From: Datura wrightii | Taxonomy: Eukaryota; Streptophyta; Magnoliopsida; Solanales; Solanaceae | Reading direction: 5' to 3' | Assembly (NCBI GenBank): GCA_035772735.1 | Contig: JASDFA010000010.1 | Location: 94,632,001-94,696,000, forward strand | DNA: 64,000 bases | Part shown: piece by piece, positions 45,641 to 56,913 of the stretch | Layout of the letters: every line of letters begins with the position of its first letter | Position numbering within the stretch: position 1 is the stretch's first letter | Translations under genes and position numbers: made by a program | Notes under the pieces: model-generated | The model's database searches: none | What the model was told of the DNA's origin: nothing | Seen by the model: only the letters and a program-made list of their open reading frames with translations

Positions 45641-46376
45641 ATCCATTGCAACACCTTGTACTATGTTTAACTAGAAGAAGGTCAAATTTTAGTGGTCAGA
45701 TGCTTGTGAGAAGAGTTTCCAAGAGTTAAATACTCGACTTACTTCAGCCGCAGTATTGACCATACCGGAGGGCATAGATGGGTTCATTTTATATAGTGAT
45801 TCCTCTAGGGTTGGTCTTGGTTATGTGTTGATGCAACATGGTAAGGTAATAGCATATACCTCTAGACAACTTAAGACTCATGAGAAGAATTACCCGATGC
45901 ATCACCTAGAGTTGGCAGTCGTAGTGTTTTCTTTAAATATTTGGAGACACTACTTGTATGGGGTGCATGTGGATATTTTCACAGACCATAAGAGCCTGCA
46001 GTATGTGTTCACTCAGAAGGATATGAATTTGCGGAAAAGGAGATGGCTAGAGTTTCTCAAGGATTATGACATGAGTGTCCTTTATCATCCGGGCAAGGAC
46101 AATATAGTGGCAGATGCTCTAAGCAGGCTATTCATAGAGAGTGTGTCTCATGTTGATGATGGGAGGAAGGAGTTGCAAAGGATGTCCACAGGCTCGCTCG
46201 TATAGGGGTTCGCATTACGAATTCAGCAGATGGTAGTGTGATTATTTAGAATGGGCTAGAATCTTCATTGGCGACTTAGGTCAAGGCTTGGCATGATGAG
46301 GATCCTATATTTGAAAAGTTGAAGGAAGTGGTCCAAAATCGAAAAGTGGAGGTTTTCTCTCAGGGGGAGATGGTGT
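45641..46376 (+). pseudogene. RNase H of element E, followed by deletion junction
   Basis: Open from 45756 to 46205: DGFILYSDSSRVGLGYVLMQ, ASRQ-type YTSRQLKTHEKNYPMHHLEL, GVHVDIFTDHKSLQYVF, LKDYDMSVLYHPGKDNIVAD ALSR. The linker to integrase begins but stops at G-G-D-G-V near 46370, where LTR sequence follows. Confidence 0.9.
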
Positions 46377-46429
46377 ACTTACCTTGATATAGCTAAGCAT
46401 GATATTATTTAAATTAATATTGCTAAGCA

Positions 46430-46775
46430 TGATTTTACTTACCTTGATTACTCAGTATATTCAAAGTACTGACCACATACTTTATGCTATATCATTTTAT
46501 GATATAGGTTCAGGTGATCTGGTTCAGTCCCGTTGAAAGCTCAATCCATCTCAGTCATGTTAGCCCTGTTATGCATGATTTCAATTAATATTTGTTAATC
46601 ATGTTTTTACTTACCTTGCACACTTAGTACATACAATGTTCTAACCACATACTCTATGTTATATCATTTCATGATATAGGTTCAGGTGATCCAGTTCAGT
46701 CTTGCCGATAGCTCGCACCTATCTCAGTCCAGTTAACCATGTTATGTGAGTCCTTATCTTCCCAGGATATTCAAT
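46430..46775 (+). repeat. 172-bp tandem duplication with hairpin in each unit
   Basis: TTTTACTTACCTTG...CATACT...GATATAGGTTCAGGTGATC recurs with a 172-bp offset (GGTTCAGGTGATC at 46507 and 46679). Units have diverged. Hairpins: 46487-46507 with nine perfect pairs and loop TTT; 46659-46679 with one U-G wobble and loop TTC. Confidence 0.85.
46487..46507 (+). other. LTR hairpin, D type (element E, first copy)
   Basis: Arms CTATATCAT and ATGATATAG, loop TTT. Conserved flanks: GTACTGACCACATACT before, GGTTCAGGTGATC after. Confidence 0.65.
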
Positions 46776-47090
46776 TAGTATGTTGATCATGTAATTTTTT
46801 TTTCAGACTTGGAGATAACTAGGAGTTGTCTTAGCATCCCATAAGTTAGTAGAAGCTTTTCAATCAAAGACTAGTATGTTCATTATGTTCTGTTTTGAGG
46901 TTCAGTGTTGTGATGTATCGTTTGATATATGCTTGTATTATCCAGAAATCTACTTATTCATGTTTATGTTATCAGTTTTCGCTTTAATATATTCTCTTTA
47001 GTTGAAACATTGGTGCCTTTGGTCAACTTGAAGCCGTTTGTGGTTCTAGGTCCTGTATTTCAATTCATGGTCATGACTCGGGTCATGACA

Positions 47091-48467
47091 TATTATAAGA
47101 TAGTCATGAAATAGGAAACTTATAACTTTAATTATAGGATGATATTCTTTTTGGAAAAGATCTAAATTTTCATTGTACTATCATGAACTGCTCAATTTAT
47201 TCTTTGTTTTTACTTATTTATTTTTGACTATGACATAAAATTAATTGTTATACTTGAGTTGGAGCTCCGTTGATTGTCAAGACTTAAAATAAGACTTTTT
47301 CCTAGTGATGAGAGTATGATTATACCTAAGACAACAAAGGAAAAAATTAATCAATTTTGTTAAATATAATAGCAATATGTCTCCTAGTTCCTTATTTTCC
47401 TGAACTTATTAATTAGTAGGGAAATTGTCACAAAATTTAAGTATTTCCCAATTGAAAAAGATAATAAGTGAAATTTTTATAGGACTGGAGACAATTTAAA
47501 TTAAATGTATTACTCATCAAGAGAGTGGCCTTGCAACTAACATATCACAAGATAAAAATGGTCATTCCATAAGAAATTCAAGTAAAATATAGGCGGACTA
47601 CCTATTTTAAACAACAAGCAATCCACAATCTTTAACAAATCACACTTTCAAGCTTCACAAGCAATGCTAGAAGTATAAGGTGTTATTATTGTTAATGTTT
47701 GAGAACAAGCAAAGGTTGTTGTTAGGTTTGTACAACGCAATGACAATGAAAGAGTCTAGCAGTAACACTGAAAAATGGTGACAGTGCCCAATAAATAATT
47801 ATATTACATGAACTGAACAAGAACATATGTGATCCAATGTATATTTTATGAGTATTTATTTAGTTAGTATACTCATCCTAATTAGGAAAACACTACGTGA
47901 AAGGTGATAGACTAAAATTTTGGCTAAAGACTTACTAGTTATTGATTGATTAATGATATTCTTTTGTGTGGTCGGGATTACTATCCATTGCATAAATAGG
48001 TTTAATTTATAAAACCCAAAATTTTACAATTATAACTAGGTTTTGGGAGCAATCGGGGTGTGGTGATTAGTTTGGGCACAAATCGATAAATTTAATGGTC
48101 TACATGCTTCCTCTAACCAATACATGTATATGGTACCTCTTTCCATGTAAGTTTTTACATATGAAAGAAATCATAGTGTTTTTCCTATATAAGAATTTGA
48201 ACATTAGACTGCATGACTCTTGTACTTTATTGACGGCATATAACATCGTCCTTTTATGAAATCATAAAAGGATACATATAATAAGATTGACTGGAGTTAA
48301 ATATAGTATCCTTCATTTATCATTAAAGCGACAACAATAACATATAGTGATGAACAATGAGAATGAAATTCATAACTAGGAAATGCTATTAAATGACAAG
48401 ATGAAAAAATTATAAGTATTATATGCTTAATGAACTTCCTAAGCATGTCCGTCATTCTCTTCTCCAT
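47091..48467. repeat. Paralogous flank copy T1
   Basis: Aligns with 50271-51690 at a constant offset of about 3,180 bp, and from 47381 with 1-1110. No gene seen. Homology ends exactly where the foldback's left arm starts, which suggests the foldback inserted here or that a breakpoint lies there. Confidence 0.85.
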
Positions 48468-49455
48468 CAATGCTATAATTACAAGAAATTTTATTTTGAT
48501 TGAGTTGTTTCTTTATTTCATTAAGGCTAGTCCTCTTATCGACAAATAACTTTAACACACCATTAATTTCTCTAACATCATGTTTATTAAATCATTTTTC
48601 CACCTCAATAATTTAGTTGAAGAGGTTCTCCATTTCCTTCTCCTTAGCCTATTTCTTTATTTTGTTAATATAATTTTCATGGGAATTCACTGTTAATTCA
48701 TGGTAGTTCTCTTGCTTGACCGACTTGTTTAGCCTTTTGTTCTTATGAAAAGCTAAATAATCCTTTAGTATATCTATATTCTAGTATAGAGATGCCAAAA
48801 GCATTGTTTACTCCTAGAGTAAAAACAATTAGACTGATTTCTATATCACATAGAATAGACATCGCTTTTGCTTTCTTATGTAGTGATTCTAATGTCTTAT
48901 CTATAACAAAACATTTCATTATAGATCGAAATTCGTAGTAGTCGTAACCCCCTTTCTTCTTGTTCTTCTTCTTTTTTACCCAAATAATAATAGAAATGGG
49001 GAATCTCGATCTAATAATGGAAACTTTTATTCTAGATAAGTCATTACAATCACTATATAAGAAAAAAAATAGACATATATTCTATGTGATATAGAAATTG
49101 GTCTAATTATTTTTACACCTGGAGTAAACAATGCTTTTAGCATCTCTATCCCAGACTAAAGATATAGTAAAGGACTATTTAGATTTTTTTGAGAATGAAA
49201 GGCTAATAAAGTCATTCAATCATGAAAACTACCTTGAACTAACAGTGAATGCCCATGAAAATTATTTCAACATAATAGCGAAATTGGTAAAGGAGAAGAA
49301 AGCGGAGAACCTCTTCAACCAAATTGTTGAGGCAGAAAAATGATTTGATAAACATGATGTTACAGGAATAAATGATTTATTAAAGTTATCTATCATTAAG
49401 AGGAAAAACCTTAACTCAATGAAAATGAAATGTTTCTAGTTACACCATTGTAAAG
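48468..49455. repeat. ~1-kb foldback: inverted repeat with 65-bp spacer
   Basis: Left arm 48468-48932 and right arm 48998-49455 are reverse complements at roughly 80 percent by eye, without long gaps. Shared marks: GTAAACAATGCTTTTAGCAT on the right against ATGCCAAAAGCATTGTTTAC on the left; CTATGTGATATAGAAAT against ATTTCTATATCACATAG; TCATGTTTATTAAATCATTT on the left against its complement near 49340-49360. Transcription from either side would give a long imperfect hairpin RNA. Confidence 0.88.
49131..49343 (+). CDS. Unrecognised 70-codon ORF in the foldback's right arm
   Basis: Starts M-L-L-A-S-L-S-Q-T-K and is rich in K, E, N and L, probably helical: KDYLDFFENERLIKSF, ENYFNIIAKLVKEKKAENLF. 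The left arm encodes a similar but interrupted peptide on the minus strand (LNKSVKQENYHELTVNSHEN is readable), so the protein-like pattern existed before the inversion. After the TGA the frame continues FDKHDVTGINDLLKLS, hinting at a longer ancestral gene or exon. I do not recognise the family. It may be a captured gene fragment. Confidence 0.25.
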   Translation: MLLASLSQTKDIVKDYLDFFENERLIKSFNHENYLELTVNAHENYFNIIAKLVKEKKAENLFNQIVEAEK

Positions 49456-49456
49456 A

Positions 49457-49479
49457 CAGAGAGAGAGAAAGAGAGATAG

Positions 49480-49543
<64 letters not shown>

Positions 49544-49553
49544 GGATGGATGA
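49457..49553. repeat. (GATA)n microsatellite
   Basis: A GAGA-rich lead-in followed by about 15 uninterrupted GATA/TAGA units (49481-49542) and GATG variants, ending at 49553. It touches the right arm of the foldback. The uninterrupted core suggests current length variability. Confidence 0.95.
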
Positions 49554-50270
49554 TATGACCATTAAATAATTAAAAGTTTATTAACATAATTTGGCAATTT
49601 TAGGAATAAAATAATTGCACAATATTGTTTTAAAGGTATTTATTAATTACAATCCTAAATAGAATAATATCCTGAGCTGGCAAATGCAAATGGTCAACTT
49701 TTTATACAACATCTTGGGTATATGAAGTTAGAAACATACTCTAATTAATTTGTCACCAAAAGATATATAATATGTTACTAAATTAAAAAAAAAAAATAAA
49801 TCTCTTTCGATTTCATTTTATCAATGCATTAATGATTTTCTTATTCAGATACATTTGAAGTAATGATTGGAGGTTAACATAAACTTAGTTATAGTTCTAG
49901 CTTGTTAGACTTATTAGTAGTTAAATAAAGTCAAATATAATATAGATTTTATTATGTGAACTATTAAATATTAACATAATTATAAAGTTCTAAATATTGT
50001 TATTCCACAATCCATAAATTGGATTTAAAACAACTAGCTTATACACTGAGGGTTTTATTTATTTGTGTTATTGGAGAAATTAATGCCAATACAATTTTTT
50101 TATCTAAAATAATGTGTTTTGTTAGTCTCTTCATATAATTATAAATCCCACAAAATTGATGCAATATATGGCTGGCAGTACCAAATAGATAATACTCGTA
50201 TTAACTAATGTGTGAATCTATGTACTATTATATATATGCAGGATAAAGTAATGGAAGCATATCCTCCTCA
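49554..50270. other. AT-rich interval, no feature seen
   Basis: About 75 percent A+T with poly-A/T runs. No open frame of note, no repeat shared with other parts of the window recognised. It ends at the unoccupied TATTA site. Confidence 0.6.
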
Positions 50271-52113
50271 TATTATAAGCTAGTCATGAAGTAGTAGACT
50301 TTAACTTTAATTACATGATGAAGTTTCATTTTCTAGAAAAGATCTAAATTTGCATTGTACTATCAAGAATTGCTCAATTTCTTCCGTTATTCTCTTATTT
50401 ACTTTTAGCTATGACTTAAAATTAATAGTTGTACTTAAGTTGGAGCTTTGTTGATGGTCAAGACTAAAAATAGGACTGTTTCCTTGTGATGTAAGTATCG
50501 TTAGACCTAAGATAATGGATGAAAAAATTATTCAAATATGCAATATATATTCACCAATTTATCTCTTAGTCCTTTATTTTCTTGATCTTGTGAATTAGTG
50601 GCCAAATTCCTACAAAATTTCTGTATTTTCCCAATTGAAAAAGGTAATAAGTGAAATTTGTAGATAGTATTGGATACAATTCAAATAAGTAGTATTACAC
50701 ATAGAGAGTATGTCCTTGCAACTAACATATCAAAGGATAATAATGGTTATTCCAGAATAAATTCAAGTAAACATAGGTGGACCGCCAATTTTATGCAACA
50801 AGCATTCTACGATCTTCAAACAACCATCTCTTTGAGCTACACAAGCAATAGTAGAAGTATAAGTAGTTATAATAGTTAAAGCTTGTGAAGGAGCGGAGGT
50901 TTTTATTGTTTGGTTTGTACAACACAGCGACAATGACAATGGTGATTATAGATAAAGAGATCTAGTGGTAATTCTAAAGAATGATGACAGTGCGTAATAA
51001 ATACCTATAGTGCATGAGTCAAACACAAGTGTATAAGATCCAATATAATTTGTAGGTATTTTTTTCGTTAGTATACTCATCCTAATTGGAGAAACACTAT
51101 GTGAAAAGTGATTGACTAATATTACGGCAAAAAACTTACTAGTTATTAATTGATTAATGATATTCTTTTGAGTAGATGAGGTTACTATCCATTTCACAAG
51201 TAAGTTTACTGTACAAAAATCAAAATTTTACGCATATAAATTGTTTTTTTGGGTAGTTGAGATGTCAGGGCTTGTTTAAAAGAACCTTGATTGATTTCAT
51301 TGTCTACATGTTTCCTCCAGCCAGTACATCTATATGATACCTTTGTCCATTGAAGTTTATACATATGAGAAGAAATCAAAGTATTTTTTCTCTATAGCAA
51401 TTTGAACCTTAGGCCACATGACTCTTATACTTCATTGGTTGTATATAACTCGGTCTTTCTATGAAATGCTAGAAGGATACATATAATATGGTTCACTGGA
51501 CTTAAATATAATATCCTTCATATATCATTAAAATTACAACAATAACATATATAGATGAACAATGAGAAAAAAAATTTATAACTGGGAAATGCTATTAAAA
51601 GACATGATGAAAATATAATGATTGAAACTATAAAAAGTATTACATGCTTAATGAATTTTCTAAGTGTGTCCATCATTCTTTTCTCCATCATTATTGCAGA
51701 GTTGGCCGAATAGCTTTGGCAAAAAGGCCATTTAATTTGGGGCCCCATTTTTTAGTAATTATTGAATTAGTAGATTTTTTAAAAAAGTTACACTATTTAA
51801 AAAAGGGTAACTTTTTTATGTAAAAGGAAGGAACCTTTTTAAAGGGGAAATAAAGTACACATAGTTTCTTAAAAATAGGATTAACAAAAATAAAAAACTT
51901 AAAAACAGGGAATTCAACATATGGATGATTTGATAAGTAAATGACCAATCACTTTTTATTTTTCGTATAAAAAAACATTGGTCCTTTTATTTTTAGCTTC
52001 TCAAGTCGCATCTCTTTTTTATCTCACTCTTTTCTTTCTTCCTTTATGTTCAAGAGTTCTTAATTTCAGAATTCAAAATTTAAGGATTTTAATAGGTCTA
52101 ATTTGAAGAGAGA
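50271..52113. repeat. Paralogous flank copy T2, with preserved empty TATTA site
   Basis: 50271-50275 TATTA followed by TAAGCTAGTCATGAAG corresponds to the position where element E's LTR ends at 47090. From 50569 the copy aligns with the window start through to the ATAGT target site of the A-type element. No gene supported. Confidence 0.88.
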
Positions 52114-52365
52114 ATAGTTGTTACACCCCGTAAAATGTTATCGGCTAGTAGGCATACGCGTGGATTTGTGACGAATAAAGAGAGCTTGACTCGTGTAGAA
52201 AACGCCTTGAAAGCAAGGTCGAACGAGAGCAGTGTGCACAAGATCAGCGCGATGCGCCAGCCAACGCGGCGCACCAGTCCTGCTGGTGCCTTGAGAGGCG
52301 CAACGCGGCAATGGGTTTGGCATGACGGGCGGCATGGGGTGCCACCCCTGCCACTGCTCATGTGA

Positions 52366-52373
52366 TATAAATA
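52366..52373 (+). promoter_or_regulatory. LTR TATA box, element A'
   Basis: TATAAATA, same position in the LTR as 1826, with the same CATGTGA context upstream. Confidence 0.6.
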
Positions 52374-53140
52374 CACCACCTTAGCACATTTTAACCCATT
52401 GTGACATATTCCCTCTGCCAAAAATAAGAGCAAATGCAACTTTTGATTAATTTTCGTCCAATTACGCTATCAAACGCCGTCCAAACACAAGTTAACTGGG
52501 GGTAACGAGTTCTAGCCCTACCGGAAGCATTACTATGGAGTAATTTCTGGAAAATTAGCTCGGCAAACCAGAGCCCCATCAGTTAAAAATTTTTAGAATT
52601 ATTTCAAAATGAATCCTAATCGGCCATAGACATTAGGTAACCACTCTCTTCTGAACTCTAGGGAAGTTATAGGTTTTCGGCTGAGTTATTCGAAGTTGAA
52701 TTATAGTGAATGTTATCATCAAACATTATCATTATTTGTCGATTTTAGTATTGAAATTAGACCTATTTTCTCCGTATCAAGGCTGCAGTTTGATAGAACC
52801 ACCAGTTGTAAGTTGAAACTCACACATTAAATTGAAGTCATCACTCGAGGTATGTAAGGCTATTCTTTTTGGCAAGTTACAATCGTCGTAAAACTAGTAC
52901 GACTTGTGCATCTATAGTACTTCAAAGTAGACTTGTTGTGCTCAACTGTTATGAGTTGAATTGAGATGATACCAATGATATAGTAACCCTCATCAATATT
53001 AACCCTAGCCAGCTTGATGGTTGTATACGGTATTTCGGGTTCAGATGTTATTACCTATAGGGTTGTGCTTTCAGGATCAGTTTGATGTCTAGAAGGACTA
53101 GAGTTAAGTTGTAAGGGTCGTATCCAGTTTTTAGAGCTTC

Positions 53141-53390
53141 TATTATGACTCATAGTCAAGCTGAGGCTCGGGGTCCAGCTATAGTAGTTATATTATACCC
53201 CATAGTCGAGCTAGGGCTCGGGGCTTATCTACAGCAGTTACAGTATTATACATAGTCAAGATAAGGCTTAGGATCCAGTTAGAGAACTCACATTATGACC
53301 CATAGTCGGGGAAAGGCATGGGGTCCAGTTATCAGAAATTACATTATGGCCCATAGTCGAGCCAAAGCTCGAGGCCAAGTACACATTCGA
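53141..53390 (+). repeat. 50-bp tandem repeat, five units (A' 5' LTR)
   Basis: CATAGTC anchors at 53151, 53201, 53251, 53301 and 53352. Dyad cores vary; unit count equals that in element A. Confidence 0.88.
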
Positions 53391-54344
53391 GACAGCTTAG
53401 ACACAGATACAACTACGGGAGCCTATCTGGCTCCAAGATAGTTTTAGTGAACGAGTATTCTTGAGTTAAATTCGTTTACGAACCTTCAGTAGCCAGGTAG
53501 CAGAGTGTACATTGTTTGTATTTGCCGGGGCTTATGGGGGCCCAGGTAAGTTATTCTGTGTTGTTTGTACCTTCTAGGCTAATGGGGGCCTAGTTAGGTT
53601 CTTGATTGTGTATGTATATTTTTTAGTTAGATGTTTCAGATTGTGAGATCTTCTAGGTTAACCTCTTACCCTTCTTCATGATTACTTCAGTTTTGTCAAC
53701 TTTCATTCAATTATAATTTTACTGCCTTACATATTCGATACATATCGTACTGACGCCCACACTTGGGGTGCTACATTACTTGCCTGCAGGTGCGGATAGA
53801 CGTACTTCTGGACCCTCTTAGTCATCAGCTAGAGTTAACAATTTACTCAGCTCTCCTCCTTTGGAGTTGGTAGTTAGAAGAGGTTTGTTCTTTTGTTGTA
53901 AAGTTTATGGGTAGGTCAGGGCCTGTCTCGATAATTATTCCACTCATAGAGGCTTGCAGGCTACAGAATTCCAGTATTTAGCTTTTGTTGTTAGCCGTGT
54001 GGGGTCTATGTGTGTTATATTTCATGTGATGGCCTTGTTTAGCTATTAGTTAGCAGCTTTGTGGGCTATAGCATAGTTTAGCTACCTGATCTTATTTCAG
54101 TTATGAGTAGACAGCATGATGGTCTTGTCGGCCCGCATAGGATCCCTTTTATTGTATTATTGTTGGCTAACTGTCTTCTTTTACATGTGGTGTCTGGGCT
54201 ATATTTACAACCGAGATATAGCTCGTCATTTTCTGGAATACATTACAGGCGTGCACCAGTAGTGCACCAGGCCAGACAAGTTAGTGCAGACACCAGTGTG
54301 GCACTATGTGGCAGTCATTCCACCTAAGGTGGGGCGTGAAAAAC

Positions 54345-54357
54345 TTGGTATCAGAGC
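54345..54357 (+). other. Primer-binding site of element A'
   Basis: TTGGTATCAGAGC, a perfect match to the iMet complement. Confidence 0.85.
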
Positions 54358-54543
54358 AGGTCGTATCCCAGGGAGTCTGCAAGAAGTGTCAAATACATTC
54401 TTGTCTGTGGATGTGTTTTGCACCACATTTTATAGACAGAAGGCTACAAAGCATAATAGTGTGGTTACTCCTTTTTCTCCTCCAGTCGTGCTATATTGGT
54501 TCACTCCCTAAGCTTACGTTATTCAATTTATTTACATATAAAA

Positions 54544-55482
54544 ATGTCTGACGCATGACGGTCTGCGACTGGTCGAGATTTAGATGTGGTAGTAGGAGAG
54601 GGCACTAGTAGGGGGCCACTGTTAGAGTCATCCCGATCTAAGGGCAAGAGGAAGAAGTCACCTCAATCTCCCCAATACTCACAACCACACTCAGATCCCA
54701 CTAGAGCAGCAGATATACCAGCACCGCACATTCTTGTATCATCAGATCAGCAACTCAGAGGTGAATTTTATGTGTTTGTTCAAATGATGGCTGCCCAGCG
54801 TCAGCCTCAACCAGTAGTACCAGTTGTCGTTGAGCTCACTGAAGGGATTGGTAGTTAGAGAGTGCGTGAGTTCCTCACTTTGAGTCCTCTGCAGTTTATA
54901 GGGACAGATCATAGAGAGGACCCCCAGAACTTCATAGATCAGCAGTAGAGAATATTCAGGGTTATGCATGCCTCGTCTATAGAATCAGTTGAATAAGCAG
55001 TATTTCGATTGCGAGATGTAGCTATTTTGTGGTACGAAAGTTAGAAAAGATACTGAGGCAGAGATGTACCTCCACCTATGTGGCCTAGCTTCTCGGAGGC
55101 TTTCATAGACCATTATTTTCTTCGAGAGGTGCGGCAAACTAGAGTAGAATAGTTTTTGCATCTGGAGTGGGGAAAAATGAGTGTTATAGAATATGCATTG
55201 AGATTTGATTCCTTAGCTAGATATGCACCCTCGTTTGCCGACACTATGCCAGCAAGGGTACACTGGTTTATTATGGGATATGTGGAGTCTTGTATTATAG
55301 CTACACTGCGAGAGGATATGGATATTTTATGGATCCAGGCCTTTGCTCAGAATATAGAGGAGCTCAGATAGCATCAGTATGCCATAGAAAGGGCTGGTCA
55401 CGAACAACTTTGGAGGGCTAGACCTGTAAATTTCCAGGCAGATTTTTAGGGTGGGCAGGCCACCTAGGCCCCCTTTTTAGCA
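54544..55482 (+). pseudogene. gag of element A', 3'-truncated
   Basis: ATGTCTGACGCATGA gives the same stop at codon 5 as element A. Readable parts: LESSRSKGKRKKSPQSPQYS, VVVELTEGIGS, LSPLQFIGTDH, WLYE-type VAILWYE, EYALRFDSLARYAPSFADTM, ARVHWFIMGYVESCIIATLR and AFAQNIEELR. It keeps the ~57-bp block lost in element A. The sequence stops in the proline-rich segment (PPRPPF) and joins LTR DNA. Confidence 0.87.
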
Positions 55483-56913
55483 AACTTGTTGTGCTCAACT
55501 ATTATGAGTTGAATTGAGATGATAGCGATGATATAGTAACCCTCATCAATATTAACCCTATCCAGCTTGATGGTTGTATATGGTATTTGGGGTTCAAATA
55601 TTATTGCCTATAGGATTGTGCTTGTAGGATCAATATGATGTCTAGAGGGACCAGAGTTAGGCCGTGGGGCAGTATCTAATTTTCAGAGATTCTATTATGA
55701 CCCATACTGGAGCCGAGGCTCGGGGTCTAGCTACAGTAGTTATATTATAACCCATAGTCGAGCCGAGGCTCGGGGATCAGCCATAGCAGTTACAGTACGA
55801 TGCATAGTCGAGCTAAGGGTCGAGATCCAATTAGAGCTTTCACATTATGACCCATAGTTTGGATAAGGCCCGGGGTCCAGTTATCAAAGAATACATTACG
55901 ACCTATAGTCGAGCCAAGGCTCGGGGCCCAGTACACAATCCAGACAGCTTAGACACAGATACAGCTAAAGGAGCCTAACTTGCTCAAACACAGTTTCAGA
56001 GAACGAGTATTCCAGAGTTACAATATGTTTATGAACCTTGAGTAGCCAGATAGTAGAGTGTACATTATTTGTACTTGCTGGGGCTTATAGGGGCCCAGGT
56101 AAGTTATTCTGTGTTGTTTGTACCTTCCAGGATTATTGGGCCCCGATTAGGTTCTTGTTTATGTATGTATACTTGTTAGTCCGATATTTCAGATTATGAG
56201 ATCATTCAGGTTAACCTCTTACCCTTCTTCATGATTACTTTAGTTTTATCAACTTTCATTCAGTTATCATTTTACTGCCTTACATATTCTGTACATATTG
56301 TACTGATGCCCACCCTTGGGGCGCTGCATTACTTGCCTATAGGTGCAGATTGATGCAGTTCGAGACCCTCTCAGTAATCAGCTTGAGTTAACAGTTTACT
56401 CAGCTCCCTTCCTCCAGATTTGGTAGTTAGAAGAGGTTTGTTCTTTTTTTGTATAGTTTATGGGTAAGTTGGGGCCCTGTATAGACCATTATTCCCCTCT
56501 TATAGGCTTGCAAGCTATAGATTTCTAGTAGTTAGCTTTTGTTGTTTACCGCATAGGGGCCTATGTGTGTTATATTTCATGTGATCGCCATGTGGAGCCT
56601 TGTTTACCTGTCAGTAGCAGCCTTGTCAGCTATAGCATAGTTTAGATGTCTGATCTCATTTCAGTTATGACTAGACAACATGGTAGTCTTCTTGACCCAC
56701 ATAAGATCCCTGTTATTGTATTATTGTTGGCTAGTTATCTTCTTTTATAGGTGGCCTTGTCGTCTAGAGGCTGTATTTATAGCTAAGATATAGCTTGTCA
56801 TTTTTTTGAATAAGTTACAGGAGTACACCAGTAGAGCACCAGGCCAGATAGCTTAGTCTAGACACCAGTGTGGCACTAGGTGCCAGTCATGCCTCCCAAG
56901 GTGGGGCATGACA
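55483..56913 (+). repeat. 5'-truncated 3' LTR of element A'
   Basis: Begins inside the LTR at the AACTTGTTGTGCTCAACT block (equivalent to about 52930) and runs to GGGGCATGACA, then ATAGT. Contains the 50-bp array at 55682-55930 and a hairpin at 56288 with one mismatch. Confidence 0.9.
55682..55930 (+). repeat. 50-bp tandem repeat, five units (A' 3' LTR)
   Basis: Anchors CCCATA(C/G)T near 55692, 55752, 55801 and 55851 to 55902, with CGAGCCGAGGCTCGGGG cores in the first two and last units. Confidence 0.85.

Larger units (their letters stand above)
43890..47090 (+). mobile_element. Element E: D-family gypsy remnant, plus strand
   Basis: Contains the end of gag, protease, RT and RNase H in order, then an abrupt join at about 46376 to the last ~700 bp of a D-type LTR ending GGGTCATGACA. 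The 5' LTR, most of gag and all of integrase are missing. The right flank is TATTA, an insertion site whose unoccupied relative is at 50271. Confidence 0.85.
46377..47090 (+). repeat. 3' part of the element E LTR
   Basis: Matches the reverse complement of the solo LTR (36623-37100) and of D2 (57521-57990). Ends GGGTCATGACA followed by TATTA. Contains a ~172-bp direct duplication and so two copies of the D-type hairpin. Confidence 0.85.
52119..54341 (+). repeat. 5' LTR of element A'
   Basis: 2,223 bp, from TGTTACACCCCG to GGGGCGTGAAA. The terminal CA is AA as in element A's 5' LTR. Contains TATAAATA at 52366, 50-bp repeats at 53141, and a hairpin at 53735 now weakened by two mismatches. Confidence 0.93.
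52119..56913 (+). mobile_element. Element A': paralogue of element A with pol deleted
   Basis: Complete 5' LTR, primer site, most of gag, then an abrupt join to the interior of the 3' LTR. Flanked by a perfect ATAGT target-site duplication (52114-52118 and 56914-56918). Pol, the polypurine tract and the first ~0.8 kb of the 3' LTR are missing. It shares with element A the site, the 5' LTR end mutation and the gag codon-5 stop, so both descend from one insertion. Confidence 0.93.

Noticed and set aside
49131..49343. A genuine small host gene
   Set aside because: It is embedded in the foldback, its partner arm is broken, and there is no support for expression; kept only as a low-confidence ORF.
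47091..50270. A single DNA transposon covering the unit between the two flank copies
   Set aside because: No terminal inverted repeats or target duplications found at its ends; tandem segmental duplication explains the 3,180-bp offset better.
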